Origin: CAJXYS01 sp913063035
GTDB lineage: Bacteria; Pseudomonadota; Alphaproteobacteria; Rhodobacterales; Rhodobacteraceae
Length of the DNA stretch: 64,000 bases
Direction of reading: 5' to 3'
Assembly (NCBI RefSeq): GCF_050586465.1
Contig: NZ_JBOCEG010000006.1
Location: 186,001 to 250,000, forward strand
Part shown: in pieces, positions 17,881-26,677 of the stretch
Numbering within the stretch: the first letter of the stretch is position 1
Layout: each line of letters starts with the position of its first letter
The notes under the pieces: model-generated
What the model was told of the DNA's origin: nothing
Database searches by the model: none
The model's input: only the letters and a program-made list of their open reading frames with translations
Made by a program: the position numbers and the translations under genes

Positions 17881-19191
17881 TCAGTGATGGATTTCTTCGT
17901 CGCGCACGAAGAGGTTCGCCCAGGCCCGGTCGACCAGCTCCGGTGTCATCCGGTAGGGCTGGCCCTCGTAGTCGCACATCGCCGCCATCTGGTCGACGAG
18001 GAAGGGGCCGTGGAAGTTGGCATAGACATTGCCGATCTCGGGATACTTGTTGCGCACGAGATGCACGAGGCTGTCCTCGTCCAGCGGCATGCCCTTCTTC
18101 TTGGCGATCATCGCCAGGACCTTGAGGAATTCCTCCTGCGTCGGGCCGTCGATCTTGATCTTGAAGAAGATCCGGCGCAGCGCCGCGCCGTCGAACATCT
18201 GGTTCGGATGGAAGTTGGTCGAGAAGATCACCAGCGTATCGAATGGCACCTCGAACTTCTCGCCCGACTGCAGCGCCAGGATGTCGTAGCCCGCCTCCAT
18301 CGGCACGATCCAGCGGTTGATGATCGATTGCGGCGGCTCCTGCTGGCGGCCCAGGTCGTCGACGATGAAGACGCCGCCCGTGGCCTTGAGCTGCAGCGAG
18401 GCCTGGTAGGTGCGCGAGGTCTTGTTGTAGTTCAGGTCCAGCATGTCGAGCGTCAGCTCGCCGCCGGTCATCACCGTGGGCCGGTCGCAGAGCACGTAGC
18501 GCTGGTCGAACCGGTTGGAGCTGCGCCGCAGCGAGGTCGGATCGTCCTCGAGCGCCTCGGCCTTGTTGTGCACGATCGGGTCGTAGACCGTGATGACCTG
18601 GCCGGCATATTCGATGCAGCGGGGCACGTAGATCCGGTCGCCGAGCGCGTCGCGGATGCCGTTCGAGATCGACGACTTGCCGTTGCCCGGCGGCCCGTAA
18701 AGCAGGATCGAGCGGCCGGAGCTGACCGCGGGGCCGAGGTTTTCCAGCATGCCTTCCGGCAGGATGAGATGGCCCATAGAGCCCTCGAGCATCTGCCGCG
18801 TGATCTGGATGTTGGTGACCGACTGGCGACGGGTCTGCTCGTAATAGACGTCGAGCGGAACCGGCATCGCGCCGTAGTATTCGGATTGCGACAGCGCGTC
18901 GAGCGCGCGGGCCCGGCCGGCCTCGGAAAGCTGGTAGACCATCTCCGAGGACGAGGTGGCGTGCATGTTGCCCATCGCCTCGACGAGCTTCTGCTCGCGC
19001 GCGAGATCCACGAGTTCCTGTGCCACCGGGATCGGCAGGCAGACCGCGCGCGAGACCTGCGACACGGTCTCGAGGTTCTGGCGGAACATCGTCTTGAGCA
19101 GGATGTCCCGCATCATCACGATGTTGAGCCCCGTATCGGCAAGAGAGCGCGGCGGCGGCGGGGCAAGCACGTCCCCGGGATGCATGTTCAT
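17881..19191 (-). CDS. AAA-type ATPase of unknown role beside the Tad locus
   Basis: The 436-residue cytosolic protein has an N-terminal winged-helix-like region (about residues 20-140, with a repeated run of small helices) and a P-loop ATPase core. Walker A is GPPGNGKS (residues 166-173, Lys172). A Walker B-like GVFIVDDLGRQ and a sensor-like VIFSTNF follow. TQEEFLKVLAMIAKK and the region after it make up the lid. It is close to a conserved family of roseobacter and rhizobial ATPases without an assigned function. The gene is divergent from the membrane protein at 19326 and lies near the pilus genes, so a role in pilus assembly or regulation is possible but unproven. Confidence 0.72.
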   Translation of the reverse strand: MNMHPGDVLAPPPPRSLADTGLNIVMMRDILLKTMFRQNLETVSQVSRAVCLPIPVAQELVDLAREQKLVEAMGNMHATSSSEMVYQLSEAGRARALDALSQSEYYGAMPVPLDVYYEQTRRQSVTNIQITRQMLEGSMGHLILPEGMLENLGPAVSSGRSILLYGPPGNGKSSISNGIRDALGDRIYVPRCIEYAGQVITVYDPIVHNKAEALEDDPTSLRRSSNRFDQRYVLCDRPTVMTGGELTLDMLDLNYNKTSRTYQASLQLKATGGVFIVDDLGRQQEPPQSIINRWIVPMEAGYDILALQSGEKFEVPFDTLVIFSTNFHPNQMFDGAALRRIFFKIKIDGPTQEEFLKVLAMIAKKKGMPLDEDSLVHLVRNKYPEIGNVYANFHGPFLVDQMAAMCDYEGQPYRMTPELVDRAWANLFVRDEEIHH

Positions 19192-19325
19192 GGGTCGACC
19201 TCGGCGTTGCTTCTGGGGCGGTGGCCCGGACGCGCCTCGCGCCCGGCGGATCCGCCCCGTCCGTCTTTGTTTTGCATGTGGGACCCTGCCGGAATACTAT
19301 GGCGAAAAAATGGAACGAGGCAGGC

Positions 19326-20960
19326 ATGAGCAGAGCCACTGGACCCAACGGTACGCTTCTGCTGATCTATCTTGTGGCGCTTCTGGCGGTCGAGGCCCTG
19401 GTGCAGATCGGCCGCGGGGCGCTGCTGATCAACCAGCACGAGGGCGATTCCATCCATCTGGCCGATATCGTCCTGCGCATGGCACTGGGCGAGATCCCGC
19501 ATCTGGATTTCATGACGCCGGTGGGGATTGCCGCCTTTGCGCCGTTCTCGCTCTTCGTCGGGTTCGGGATGGGGATCGGCAAGGCGATCCTGGCCGGGCA
19601 GATCCTCGTCGCCGGGCTGCTGCTGCCCGCCGTCTGGTGGGCGGGCGTCACCCGGCTGGGACCGCGGCTGGCCTATGTCTTCGGGTTCCTGGTGCTCACG
19701 CTCGTCGTGGCGCTGGTACATGGTGCGCCGGATACCAGCGTGTCGATCTCGATGCATTACAACCGCTGGGCCTGGGCGATCACCTTCGTCGTCCTGGTCG
19801 TCGCGCTGGTCGATCCCGGCCCGCGCCGGTCGGCTCTGGTCGACGGCCTGGTGCTGGGGCTCGGCATCGCGGCGCTGGCGCTGATCAAGGCGACGTATGT
19901 GGCGGCCTTCATCTTGCCGGTCCTGGTCGCGCTGCTGCTGCGAGAGCAATGGGGCGCGATCGTCACGGCGCTGTTGGCGGGTCTTGCCGTGGTCGGCGCC
20001 ATGACGCTGGCCTTCGGGGTCGCCTACTGGCAGGCCTATCTCGCCGATCTGGTCTTCGTGGCGCAGAGCGAGGTGCGCCCGCGCCCGGGCGACGGCCTGG
20101 CGGAACTGCTGATCGGCGCCAGGTTCCTGCTGTCGAACGGGCTTCTTCTGCTGGCGGTGGCGCTTTTGCGCCAGTCCGAGCGGCTCGTGGCCGGGGTGGT
20201 GCTGCTGCTGCTCGTCCCGGGCTTCGTTTACGTCACCTACCAGAACTGGGGCAACGATCCGCAATGGCTCGTGCTGGTGGCGGTGTTGCTGCTCGCCCTG
20301 CGTCCAGAGCGAAACCTGCGCAACGGCATCGGCTGGGAGATGCGCAATGCCATTTCCACGGCGGCGGTGGTGGCCTTCGCGCTGATCGGCCCGTCGCTGG
20401 TCAATATCGTCTTCAGCCCCGTGCGCCATGCACAGCTGCCCGCGGCCGAGTACGTGCCGATCCTGCCGGACCCGGCACATGCGGATTTCGCGGTCCACGA
20501 GAAGCGCGCCTTCAACCTCTCGGCGCGCACGCGGCTCTCCTACGAGGATCCGGAGCGCGAGGCGCGCCGGGTCGGCGAGGAGCCGCTCGCCATGCTCTAC
20601 GGCCAGCCGCTGCCGCATTGCGCGCTGACCACCGGCAATGTCGGCATGTACAGCGCGATGGCCGCGGATCTGCGTGACGCCGGGTTCGCGGACGGGCGGA
20701 CGATCTTCATGGCCGACGCGGTTTCGGGGCTCTGGCTCTTCGGGGCGGGGGAGCGTCTGGAGGGGGGCGCGCCATGGTATTACGGCGGGCTCGACGCGCT
20801 GGCGCGGTCCGATCTCTTTCTCGTGCCGCTCTGTCCGACGGCGCTGCCGATGCGCAACCACATCCTCTCCGCGCTGGCCGAGCGGCCGGATCTCGTCTTC
20901 ACCGAGGTGCGCCGGAGCGATCATTACATCCTGCTGGAGCGCGCGGACGCGCAGCGCTAG
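19326..20960 (+). CDS. Polytopic membrane protein, GT-C-like candidate glycosyltransferase
   Basis: The 544-residue protein has about 10-12 membrane helices across residues 10-370 and a soluble C-terminal part (about 385-544). The first external loop reads NQHEGDSIHLADIV, then G55-x2-P58-H59-x-D61-F62-x2-P65-x-G67. This resembles the first-loop pattern of GT-C glycosyltransferases, where acidic residues are followed by G..PY.DF..P.G. That makes a polyprenyl-phosphate-sugar-dependent transferase plausible. It stands alone on the plus strand between the ATPase and the pilus genes, within 9-13 kb of a decaprenyl-phospho-arabinose pathway. I chose ATG 19326 after GAGGCAGGC. Family membership is inference. 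Confidence 0.6.
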   Translation: MSRATGPNGTLLLIYLVALLAVEALVQIGRGALLINQHEGDSIHLADIVLRMALGEIPHLDFMTPVGIAAFAPFSLFVGFGMGIGKAILAGQILVAGLLLPAVWWAGVTRLGPRLAYVFGFLVLTLVVALVHGAPDTSVSISMHYNRWAWAITFVVLVVALVDPGPRRSALVDGLVLGLGIAALALIKATYVAAFILPVLVALLLREQWGAIVTALLAGLAVVGAMTLAFGVAYWQAYLADLVFVAQSEVRPRPGDGLAELLIGARFLLSNGLLLLAVALLRQSERLVAGVVLLLLVPGFVYVTYQNWGNDPQWLVLVAVLLLALRPERNLRNGIGWEMRNAISTAAVVAFALIGPSLVNIVFSPVRHAQLPAAEYVPILPDPAHADFAVHEKRAFNLSARTRLSYEDPEREARRVGEEPLAMLYGQPLPHCALTTGNVGMYSAMAADLRDAGFADGRTIFMADAVSGLWLFGAGERLEGGAPWYYGGLDALARSDLFLVPLCPTALPMRNHILSALAERPDLVFTEVRRSDHYILLERADAQR

Positions 20961-21454
20961 GCCGGCTGCAGCGCCGCGAGCCCGAGATAGAAGATCAGGA
21001 TGCCCCCCAGCGCGAAGCCCAGCGGAAAGTCCCGCGTCACGGTCCAGGAATGCCAGTCGGCCGTCGCCCGGCGCATCGCGGGCAGGGCGCGGAAGAGGCG
21101 GTGCGTGGCGAAGGCCGCAAGCAGCCCGAAGGCGAGAATGTAGAGAAAGGCGAACAGGTCGCCCGGCGCGATATAGGGCGCGGCCGCGGCCGCGAATTTC
21201 GCGTCGCCCGCCCCGAGCTTGCCGGCGCTCGAGAGCAGGAACCCCACGACGAGCACCACCACGAGGTTGAGCAGCCGCCAGGCGAAGACGTCGAGGGGCA
21301 GCGCGATCGGTCCGAGGACCAGAAACCCGAGCGTCAGCGCGACGACCGACGGGTTGGGGATGCGCATGTACTTCATGTCGCTCCACGCCGCCCAGATCGA
21401 GATCGGGAAGGCGGCGATCAGCAACAGCAGCGCCTGCGCGGGAGTCGTGTCCAT
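20957..21454 (-). CDS. cpaA: Prepilin peptidase of the Tad/Flp system (CpaA/TadV-like)
   Basis: The 165-residue A24-family aspartyl peptidase has five to six membrane helices. The first catalytic Asp is in WSDMKYMRIPN (about residue 26) and the second in GAGDAKFAAA (about residue 85), which fits the GxGDxK motif. It would remove the leader peptide of the Flp pilins encoded at 27.8-28.3 kb. I chose ATG 21454 (MDTTPAQ). It ends the pilus cluster on the minus strand, and its stop codon overlaps that of the converging membrane protein in a CTAG. Confidence 0.9.
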   Translation of the reverse strand: MDTTPAQALLLLIAAFPISIWAAWSDMKYMRIPNPSVVALTLGFLVLGPIALPLDVFAWRLLNLVVVLVVGFLLSSAGKLGAGDAKFAAAAAPYIAPGDLFAFLYILAFGLLAAFATHRLFRALPAMRRATADWHSWTVTRDFPLGFALGGILIFYLGLAALQPA

Positions 21455-21498
21455 GTTTGGGTCCCGGTCCTGTTCCAGTCGCACAGCGGCGCGGGCGC

Positions 21499-22509
21499 TT
21501 ACGGCAGGCCCCCGCCACCGCCGCCCAGCACGTCCATGATGTCATAGACGGACGGCCCGATCAGGATAATCAGAAGTGGCGGCACGGTGAACATCATCGT
21601 GCCCAGCGTCAGCTTCGTCGGCAGGACGTTCGCCTTTTCCTCGGCCCGCATGACCCGCTTGTCGCGCATCTCGCCGGCATAGACCCGCAGCGCCTCGGCG
21701 ATCGAGGTGCCGAAGCTGGCCGACTGGATCAGCACGGTGGTGAAGGACGAGATGTCGGGAACCCCGCAGCGTTCCGCCATGTCCTTGAGCACGTTGACCT
21801 TGTCCTTGCCGGCCTTCATCTCGTGGGCGACGATTTCGTATTCGTCGGCAAGCGCCGGGAAACCGGCGCGGATTTCCTTGGCCACGCGGATGATCGACTG
21901 GTCCAGCGACTGGCCGGCCTCGACGCAGACCAGCATCATGTCCAGCGAATCAGGGAAGCCGTTGACGATCTCTTCCTGCCGGGCCTGGCGGCGGCGCTCG
22001 ACCCAGTAGGCCGGCGTGTAGTAGCCCACGAGCCCCGGCAGGATGATCCAGAGCAGCAGGCTGTGCACCTTGATGCCGTCGGCCGAGGAGGTGAGGATCG
22101 CCATCAGCGCGCCGAAGATCAGCAGCGAAACGCCCAGCGCGAACTGCGCGAGGTGATAGGTGCGGATCGCGGTCTTGGACCGGTAGCCCGCCTGCATCAT
22201 CTTCTTGCGGGCCTCGCTGTAGTCGCCCTCGTCCTGCGGTTCGAGGAAGGTGGCGAACTTGTCCAGCTTCTGCGAGCTTTCCTTCTGGCGCAGGTTCGCC
22301 TTGGCCTGGGTCTGGTTGCCCGGCTTGTGAAGCGCCGAAGGATGCGGGACCTGGTCGCGCAGCTTATCCAGCGGGTCGGCGCGGCGCTGCACCAGGAAGG
22401 GCAGCACCGCCGAGATCAGCAGAACCCCCAGCATCCCGGTCGCGAAGAGCGGCCCGAGCGGGCCGAACTGCGTCACGAGAAAATCGTTCAGGCGGTTGAA
22501 CGCGTCCAT
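21499..22509 (-). CDS. tadC: Tad pilus inner-membrane platform protein TadC
   Basis: This 336-residue type II secretion F-domain protein has an N-terminal membrane helix, a cytosolic linker, and a T2SSF domain with the typical FPDSLDMMLVCVEAGQSLDQSI and a second helix pair at the C-terminus. With TadB it forms the inner-membrane platform on which the CpaF ATPase acts. The order tadB-tadC on the minus strand, 11 bp apart, is standard. A Gly-rich tail ends the protein (DVLGGGGGGLP). Confidence 0.94.
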   Translation of the reverse strand: MDAFNRLNDFLVTQFGPLGPLFATGMLGVLLISAVLPFLVQRRADPLDKLRDQVPHPSALHKPGNQTQAKANLRQKESSQKLDKFATFLEPQDEGDYSEARKKMMQAGYRSKTAIRTYHLAQFALGVSLLIFGALMAILTSSADGIKVHSLLLWIILPGLVGYYTPAYWVERRRQARQEEIVNGFPDSLDMMLVCVEAGQSLDQSIIRVAKEIRAGFPALADEYEIVAHEMKAGKDKVNVLKDMAERCGVPDISSFTTVLIQSASFGTSIAEALRVYAGEMRDKRVMRAEEKANVLPTKLTLGTMMFTVPPLLIILIGPSVYDIMDVLGGGGGGLP

Positions 22510-22520
22510 GATCGGACTCC

Positions 22521-23489
22521 TCAGACTTTGATGTTTACCATCATCTTCATGTAGATGACGTTGACCACGAGGAAGACGCCCACGCCGATCGCGGCGGGGA
22601 TGAAGAGCGAGGTTTCCTTGACCTCGTCATAGTAGTTCGGCTCCAGCACGCTGATGCCGACCAGGGCCACGATCGGGAAGACCGACAGGAACCAGCCGGA
22701 CCACTTGGCCTCGGCGGTGATCGCCTTGACGCGGCGGAACAGCTTGAAGCGTGCGCGGATCACCCGGGCAAGACCGTCGAGGATCTCGGCGAGGTTGCCG
22801 CCCGACTGCTGCTGGATCGTCACCGCCACCGCGAGGAAGCGGACGTCCTGCATGTCCACGCGTTCGGCCAGGTCCTTCAGCGCCTCGGTGATGTCGCCGC
22901 CATAGGCGGCCTCGTCGGCGATCACGCCGAACTCGGTGCCGAGCGGATCGGGCACCTCCTTGGCGACGATGTTGACCGCGCTCGAAAAGGGGTGCCCGAC
23001 CCGCAGCGACCGGACCATGAGCTCCACCGCATCGGGAAGCTGCTCCTCGAACAGGGCGAGCCGCTTCTTGGCCTTGTTGTCGATCCAGGTATAGACCGCC
23101 CCGATCCCCATCGCGACCGAGACCGCGATCCGCACCGGCAGTGCCGCGCCGGTCAACAGCGTCAGCAGCCCGAAGCAGATTCCCGAGAGCAGCATCATGA
23201 TCAGCACGAGGGCCTTCGGGTTGAAGGCGATATTCGCCTTCTGCGCCTTGTTCGCGATGATCGCGTAGATCGGGATCGACTTGGCCGAGTTGTACTGGTT
23301 CATCTCCTTTCGGAGCTGTTCCAGGACCGCCTCGCGCGTGCCGCCCTTCTCGAGCATGTCGAGCCGGCGGTTCACCCGGTTGTTGAGCGAGATCGATTTC
23401 CCGAAGACGACGAGGTAGATTCCCTCCACCAGGAGCAGGACCGCCACGAAGATCAGGGCGTAGATGATCGGTTCGATGCTGATCGTCAT
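22521..23489 (-). CDS. tadB: Tad pilus inner-membrane platform protein TadB
   Basis: The 322-residue protein has N-terminal helices (about residues 5-25 and 95-130) and a T2SSF domain (about 150-290) with QLPDAVELMVRSLRVGHPFSSAV and QQSGGNLAEILDGLARVIR. The start at ATG 23489 (MTISIEPII) is preferred: the longer frame from 23669 lies inside cpaF and encodes an unrelated basic leader. The cpaF stop lies 4 bp upstream, so translation is coupled. It is the partner of TadC in pilus assembly. Confidence 0.94.
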   Translation of the reverse strand: MTISIEPIIYALIFVAVLLLVEGIYLVVFGKSISLNNRVNRRLDMLEKGGTREAVLEQLRKEMNQYNSAKSIPIYAIIANKAQKANIAFNPKALVLIMMLLSGICFGLLTLLTGAALPVRIAVSVAMGIGAVYTWIDNKAKKRLALFEEQLPDAVELMVRSLRVGHPFSSAVNIVAKEVPDPLGTEFGVIADEAAYGGDITEALKDLAERVDMQDVRFLAVAVTIQQQSGGNLAEILDGLARVIRARFKLFRRVKAITAEAKWSGWFLSVFPIVALVGISVLEPNYYDEVKETSLFIPAAIGVGVFLVVNVIYMKMMVNIKV

Positions 23490-23493
23490 GACG

Positions 23494-24993
23494 TTACTCC
23501 GCGGCCGATGGATCGTAGATGCTGGCCGGCAGGTCATAGCCCCACTGGCGGAAGCGTTCCGAGTAATGCGAGCGGATGCCGCTGGGCATGAAACGACCGA
23601 TGATCCGGCCGTCTCCGTCCAGCCCGTCGCGCTGGTACTTGAAGATTTCCTGCATGGTGATGACGTCACCCTCCATCCCGGTGATCTCTGAGACCGAGAC
23701 CATCCGGCGCGAGCCGTCCTGCAGGCGGCTGATCTGCACGATCAGGTTCACCGCCGAGGCGATCTGCTGGCGCATCGCCTTCATCGGCATTTCGATGCCG
23801 GACATCGAGATCATGTTCTCGAGCCGGCTGACCGCGTCGCGGGCCGAGTTGGCGTGGATCGTGGTCATCGACCCGTCATGGCCGGTGTTCATGGCCTGGA
23901 GCATGTCGATCACCTCCTCGCCGCGGGTCTCGCCGACGATGATCCGGTCGGGCCGCATCCGCAGCGCGTTCTTCAGACAGTCGCGCTGGCTGACCGCGCC
24001 GCGGCCCTCGACATTGGCCGGGCGGCTTTCCATCCGGCCCACATGGACCTGCTGAAGCTGCAGTTCCGCGGTGTCCTCGATGGTGATGATCCGCTCGGCG
24101 TTGTGGATGAAGGACGACAGCGCGTTGAGCGTCGTCGTCTTGCCCGAGCCCGTGCCGCCCGAGACGATGATGTTGAGCCGGCAGGCGACCGCGGCTTCGA
24201 GATAGGCGGCCATCTCGTCGGAAAAGGCGCCGTAGCGGACGAGATCGGGGATGCCGAGCTTGTCTTTCTTGAATTTCCGGATCGAGACCAGGCTGCCGTC
24301 CACCGCGATCGGCGGCACCATCGCGTTGAAACGCGAACCGTCGGCCAGTCGCGCGTCCACATAGGGGTTGGACTCGTCGACGCGCCGGCCCACCGCCGAG
24401 ACGATCTTGTCGATGATGCGCAGCAGGTGGCGTTCGTCCTTGAAGCGGACGGTCGTCAGCTCGAGCCGGCCGTCACGTTCCACGAAGATCTGCTGCGGAC
24501 CGTTCACCAGGATATCGTTGACGGTGTCGTCCTTGAGAAGGGGCTCCAGCGGGCCGAGACCCGTCACCTCGTCATAGAGTTCCTGGTTGAGGATCGCGCG
24601 CTCTTCCTTGTTGAGCACGACCCCCATCTCGTTCAACCCGTCCGCGCAGATCGAGGTGATCTCGGCCCGCAGCTCGGCTTCCGAGGCATGTTCGAGCGCG
24701 GCGAGGTTCAGCGTGTCGAGCAGCATCTTGTGCAGCTCGGTGCGCACCTCGGAGAGCTTGTCGCGGCGCTTCTGTTCCTTATCTTCGGGCACCGGGCGGG
24801 TCGGCGCGGCCTGGGCGGCCGGTTTCTTGCGCGGCGCGGCCTTGGCCTGCGCCTTCAGCGCGGCCACCTGTTGCAGGTCGATGGGCTCCGCGCTGCCGGC
24901 GCCGGCCGGCGTCGCGGCGGCGGGCTTGGCGCTGCCCGCCGTGGCCGCGGGAGACGCGGCCGGTTTACTGTCCTTGCGATAACGACTGAACAC
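23494..24993 (-). CDS. cpaF: Tad pilus assembly/secretion ATPase CpaF (TadA)
   Basis: The 499-residue hexameric ATPase powers pilin polymerisation and perhaps retraction. There is an Ala/Pro-rich variable N-terminus (to about residue 80), then the helical and PAS-like N-domain and the RecA core. The core carries Walker A SGGTGSGKTTTLNAL, the Asp box RIITIEDTAELQL, Walker B-region MRPDRIIVGETRGEE and the His box HDGSMTTIHANSARD. Length and motifs match TadA/CpaF. It sits between cpaE and tadB on the minus strand. Confidence 0.96.
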   Translation of the reverse strand: MFSRYRKDSKPAASPAATAGSAKPAAATPAGAGSAEPIDLQQVAALKAQAKAAPRKKPAAQAAPTRPVPEDKEQKRRDKLSEVRTELHKMLLDTLNLAALEHASEAELRAEITSICADGLNEMGVVLNKEERAILNQELYDEVTGLGPLEPLLKDDTVNDILVNGPQQIFVERDGRLELTTVRFKDERHLLRIIDKIVSAVGRRVDESNPYVDARLADGSRFNAMVPPIAVDGSLVSIRKFKKDKLGIPDLVRYGAFSDEMAAYLEAAVACRLNIIVSGGTGSGKTTTLNALSSFIHNAERIITIEDTAELQLQQVHVGRMESRPANVEGRGAVSQRDCLKNALRMRPDRIIVGETRGEEVIDMLQAMNTGHDGSMTTIHANSARDAVSRLENMISMSGIEMPMKAMRQQIASAVNLIVQISRLQDGSRRMVSVSEITGMEGDVITMQEIFKYQRDGLDGDGRIIGRFMPSGIRSHYSERFRQWGYDLPASIYDPSAAE

Positions 24994-25010
24994 GGGTCAC
25001 CTCGAATGCG

Positions 25011-26261
25011 TCATGCGGTTGCTTCGGCCGCGATGAGGTCTTGCAGGGATTTCGCCAGTTTCTCGATTTCCTTGCGCAGCGGGTTCTTCTTGGCCGTGTT
25101 GAAGATCGGCATGCCATGGTCGCCGCTGTGAAGGATCTGCTTGCCGCCGTCGGGCAGCCAGAGCTCGATGTCGATATCGAGGCTCTCGGCCATGCGCTTG
25201 GCGCGCGACTTGCCCGACAGGTCGGTGAATTTTGGCGCCCGGTTGAGCGCGTAGCGCACCCGCTCGTAGGGCAGGTCCTCTGCCTTAAGCGCCCGAATGA
25301 AGCGCAGCGCGTTCTGCGCCGAGCGCATGTCGAGTTCCACCAGCGCGAAGTAAACCTGGGCCGCGTTCAGCACAGTCTCGGTCCATTGCACCAGCGTGGT
25401 CGGCATGTCGACCACCACGAAATCGTAGTCGTGCCGCGCCTGGTCGATGATCGCCGAGACGTCGTCCTGGCTCAGGAAGTCCAGCGGCAGGCTTTCGGAC
25501 GGCGCCGTCAGAACCTTGATCTTGTCCTGGAAGCTCATCATCGCCTGGTCCAGCGCCTCGGCATCCATGGCCGAGGTGTCCGACAGAAGCTCGTAGACCG
25601 CCTCGCGGCGGGGCAGGTCGAGATAGGTCGAGACGGTGCCGAACTGAAGATCGAGATCGATCAAGCAGACCTTCGGCGCGTCCATCTTCGAGGCGGTCGC
25701 CAACTCCCAGGCGAGGTTCACCGCCAGCGTTGTCGCACCGACGCCGCCCGACAGGCCGTGGACCGGCAGAACCACGCCTTCGTGGTCGCGTCCGCCGCCG
25801 CCCGTCGCCGGACCGCCCGTCGGGTTCGACAGCAGCAGCGTGGGCGCGGCGGCCGCCTTCATCTGACGCTCGATCGCGTCCTGCAGCGCGTTGTCGGGCA
25901 GGGGGTAGGGCACGAAGTCGTCCGCCCCCATCCGCAACAGCTGGTGCAATGCCATGGGGCTCAGATCGTCGGCGATCAGGATCACCTTGACCCCGAGTCC
26001 CTTGGCCGATCGGATGATGTCCCCGACCGTGTCGAAATTCGGCTCGTCCTGCGCGTCCACCGCGATGGCGACGAATGTCAGGTTGACGGCCTCGGGTTCG
26101 GCCATGAAGGCCAGCCCGTCCTCGAAGTTCAGGTCGCCCCAGCGTTCACCGAGCTCCTGTTCCATGTCCTCGATCAGAAGATCGAAGGTCTGGATGTCTC
26201 TTGCGATCGTGCAGGCCTCGATAGCTGCCGGTTCCTGCTTCAACGCGGTATTACTCGTCAT
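25011..26261 (-). CDS. cpaE: Tad pilus localisation protein CpaE (TadZ)
   Basis: The 416-residue protein has an N-terminal atypical receiver domain (about residues 25-135) and a C-terminal MinD/ParA-like ATPase domain (about 165-410). The P-loop reads HGLSGGVGATTLAVNLAWELA, that is GGVGATT with Ala in place of the usual Lys of KGGxGKTT, a known feature of TadZ. CpaE places the pilus machinery at the pole. It is 17 bp upstream of cpaF. The start ATG is at 26261, and a 416-bp gap without genes separates it from cpaB. Confidence 0.92.
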   Translation of the reverse strand: MTSNTALKQEPAAIEACTIARDIQTFDLLIEDMEQELGERWGDLNFEDGLAFMAEPEAVNLTFVAIAVDAQDEPNFDTVGDIIRSAKGLGVKVILIADDLSPMALHQLLRMGADDFVPYPLPDNALQDAIERQMKAAAAPTLLLSNPTGGPATGGGGRDHEGVVLPVHGLSGGVGATTLAVNLAWELATASKMDAPKVCLIDLDLQFGTVSTYLDLPRREAVYELLSDTSAMDAEALDQAMMSFQDKIKVLTAPSESLPLDFLSQDDVSAIIDQARHDYDFVVVDMPTTLVQWTETVLNAAQVYFALVELDMRSAQNALRFIRALKAEDLPYERVRYALNRAPKFTDLSGKSRAKRMAESLDIDIELWLPDGGKQILHSGDHGMPIFNTAKKNPLRKEIEKLAKSLQDLIAAEATA

Positions 26262-26677
26262 AGTTACGCCCCCTCCGGTCCTGTCGGCAAAGCGCGGGCA
26301 GTGTCGCCCCTGCGCCGGATCCTCCGGCCGCGCGACGGTGCCGCACCTTCATCATTGCGACGGGGGATCGCGACTCCGGTCGCGGCTCTCCCGTCCCATC
26401 CTGCGAAACTGGCTGCGAAGTTGGGCATAAATACGGCCCAAAAAACGATATTATTGTGGAACGCGCATCTGTTTCCGGTCTGGAAATCCGCCCGCGCGGC
26501 ATCGGGTGCCGCCATCGCGCGAAAGCGGGACCGGCCGGCCACCAGCGGCCGGCCAGACAGCGAAGAGCCCGCCTTGCGGGGCGGGCTCTGGCTTGGGTCT
26601 GTCCATGTCGTGATCCGCGATTCTGTCATGTAGTCAGATATTTCAGAGCCGTGGTTCACGTGGTTTCCGGGGCTGGC
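26262..26677. other. Gene-free gap between cpaB and cpaE
   Basis: This 416-bp interval sits where Tad loci of this group usually have the secretin gene (cpaC/rcpA) and an OmpA-family gene. I see no convincing coding sequence: a 131-codon minus-strand frame (26264-26659) is low-complexity, lacks a ribosome-binding site and resembles nothing known. It holds two GC-rich hairpins (26533-26554 and 26564-26589) and an AT-rich stretch (26440-26460) that could be a promoter for cpaE. Confidence 0.6.
26564..26589 (-). terminator. Hairpin after cpaB, weak terminator candidate
   Basis: A perfect 10-bp stem (AGAGCCCGCC at 26564-26573 with its complement at 26580-26589) begins about 90 bp after the cpaB stop on the minus strand. 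Only two T residues follow, so it may be an attenuator or RNA-stability element rather than a full terminator. A second perfect stem, GGCCGGCC-N6-GGCCGGCC, is at 26533-26554. Confidence 0.45.

Noticed and set aside
14962..19329. Open frame of 1455 codons on the plus strand opposite the helicase and ATPase genes
   Set aside because: It is an antisense shadow of two well-supported minus-strand genes. The translated product is Arg-, Gln- and His-rich with no domain, and high GC produces such frames.
26264..26659. 131-codon minus-strand frame between cpaB and cpaE
   Set aside because: It has no ribosome-binding site, no recognisable domain and is interrupted by stable hairpins. I regard the region as non-coding.
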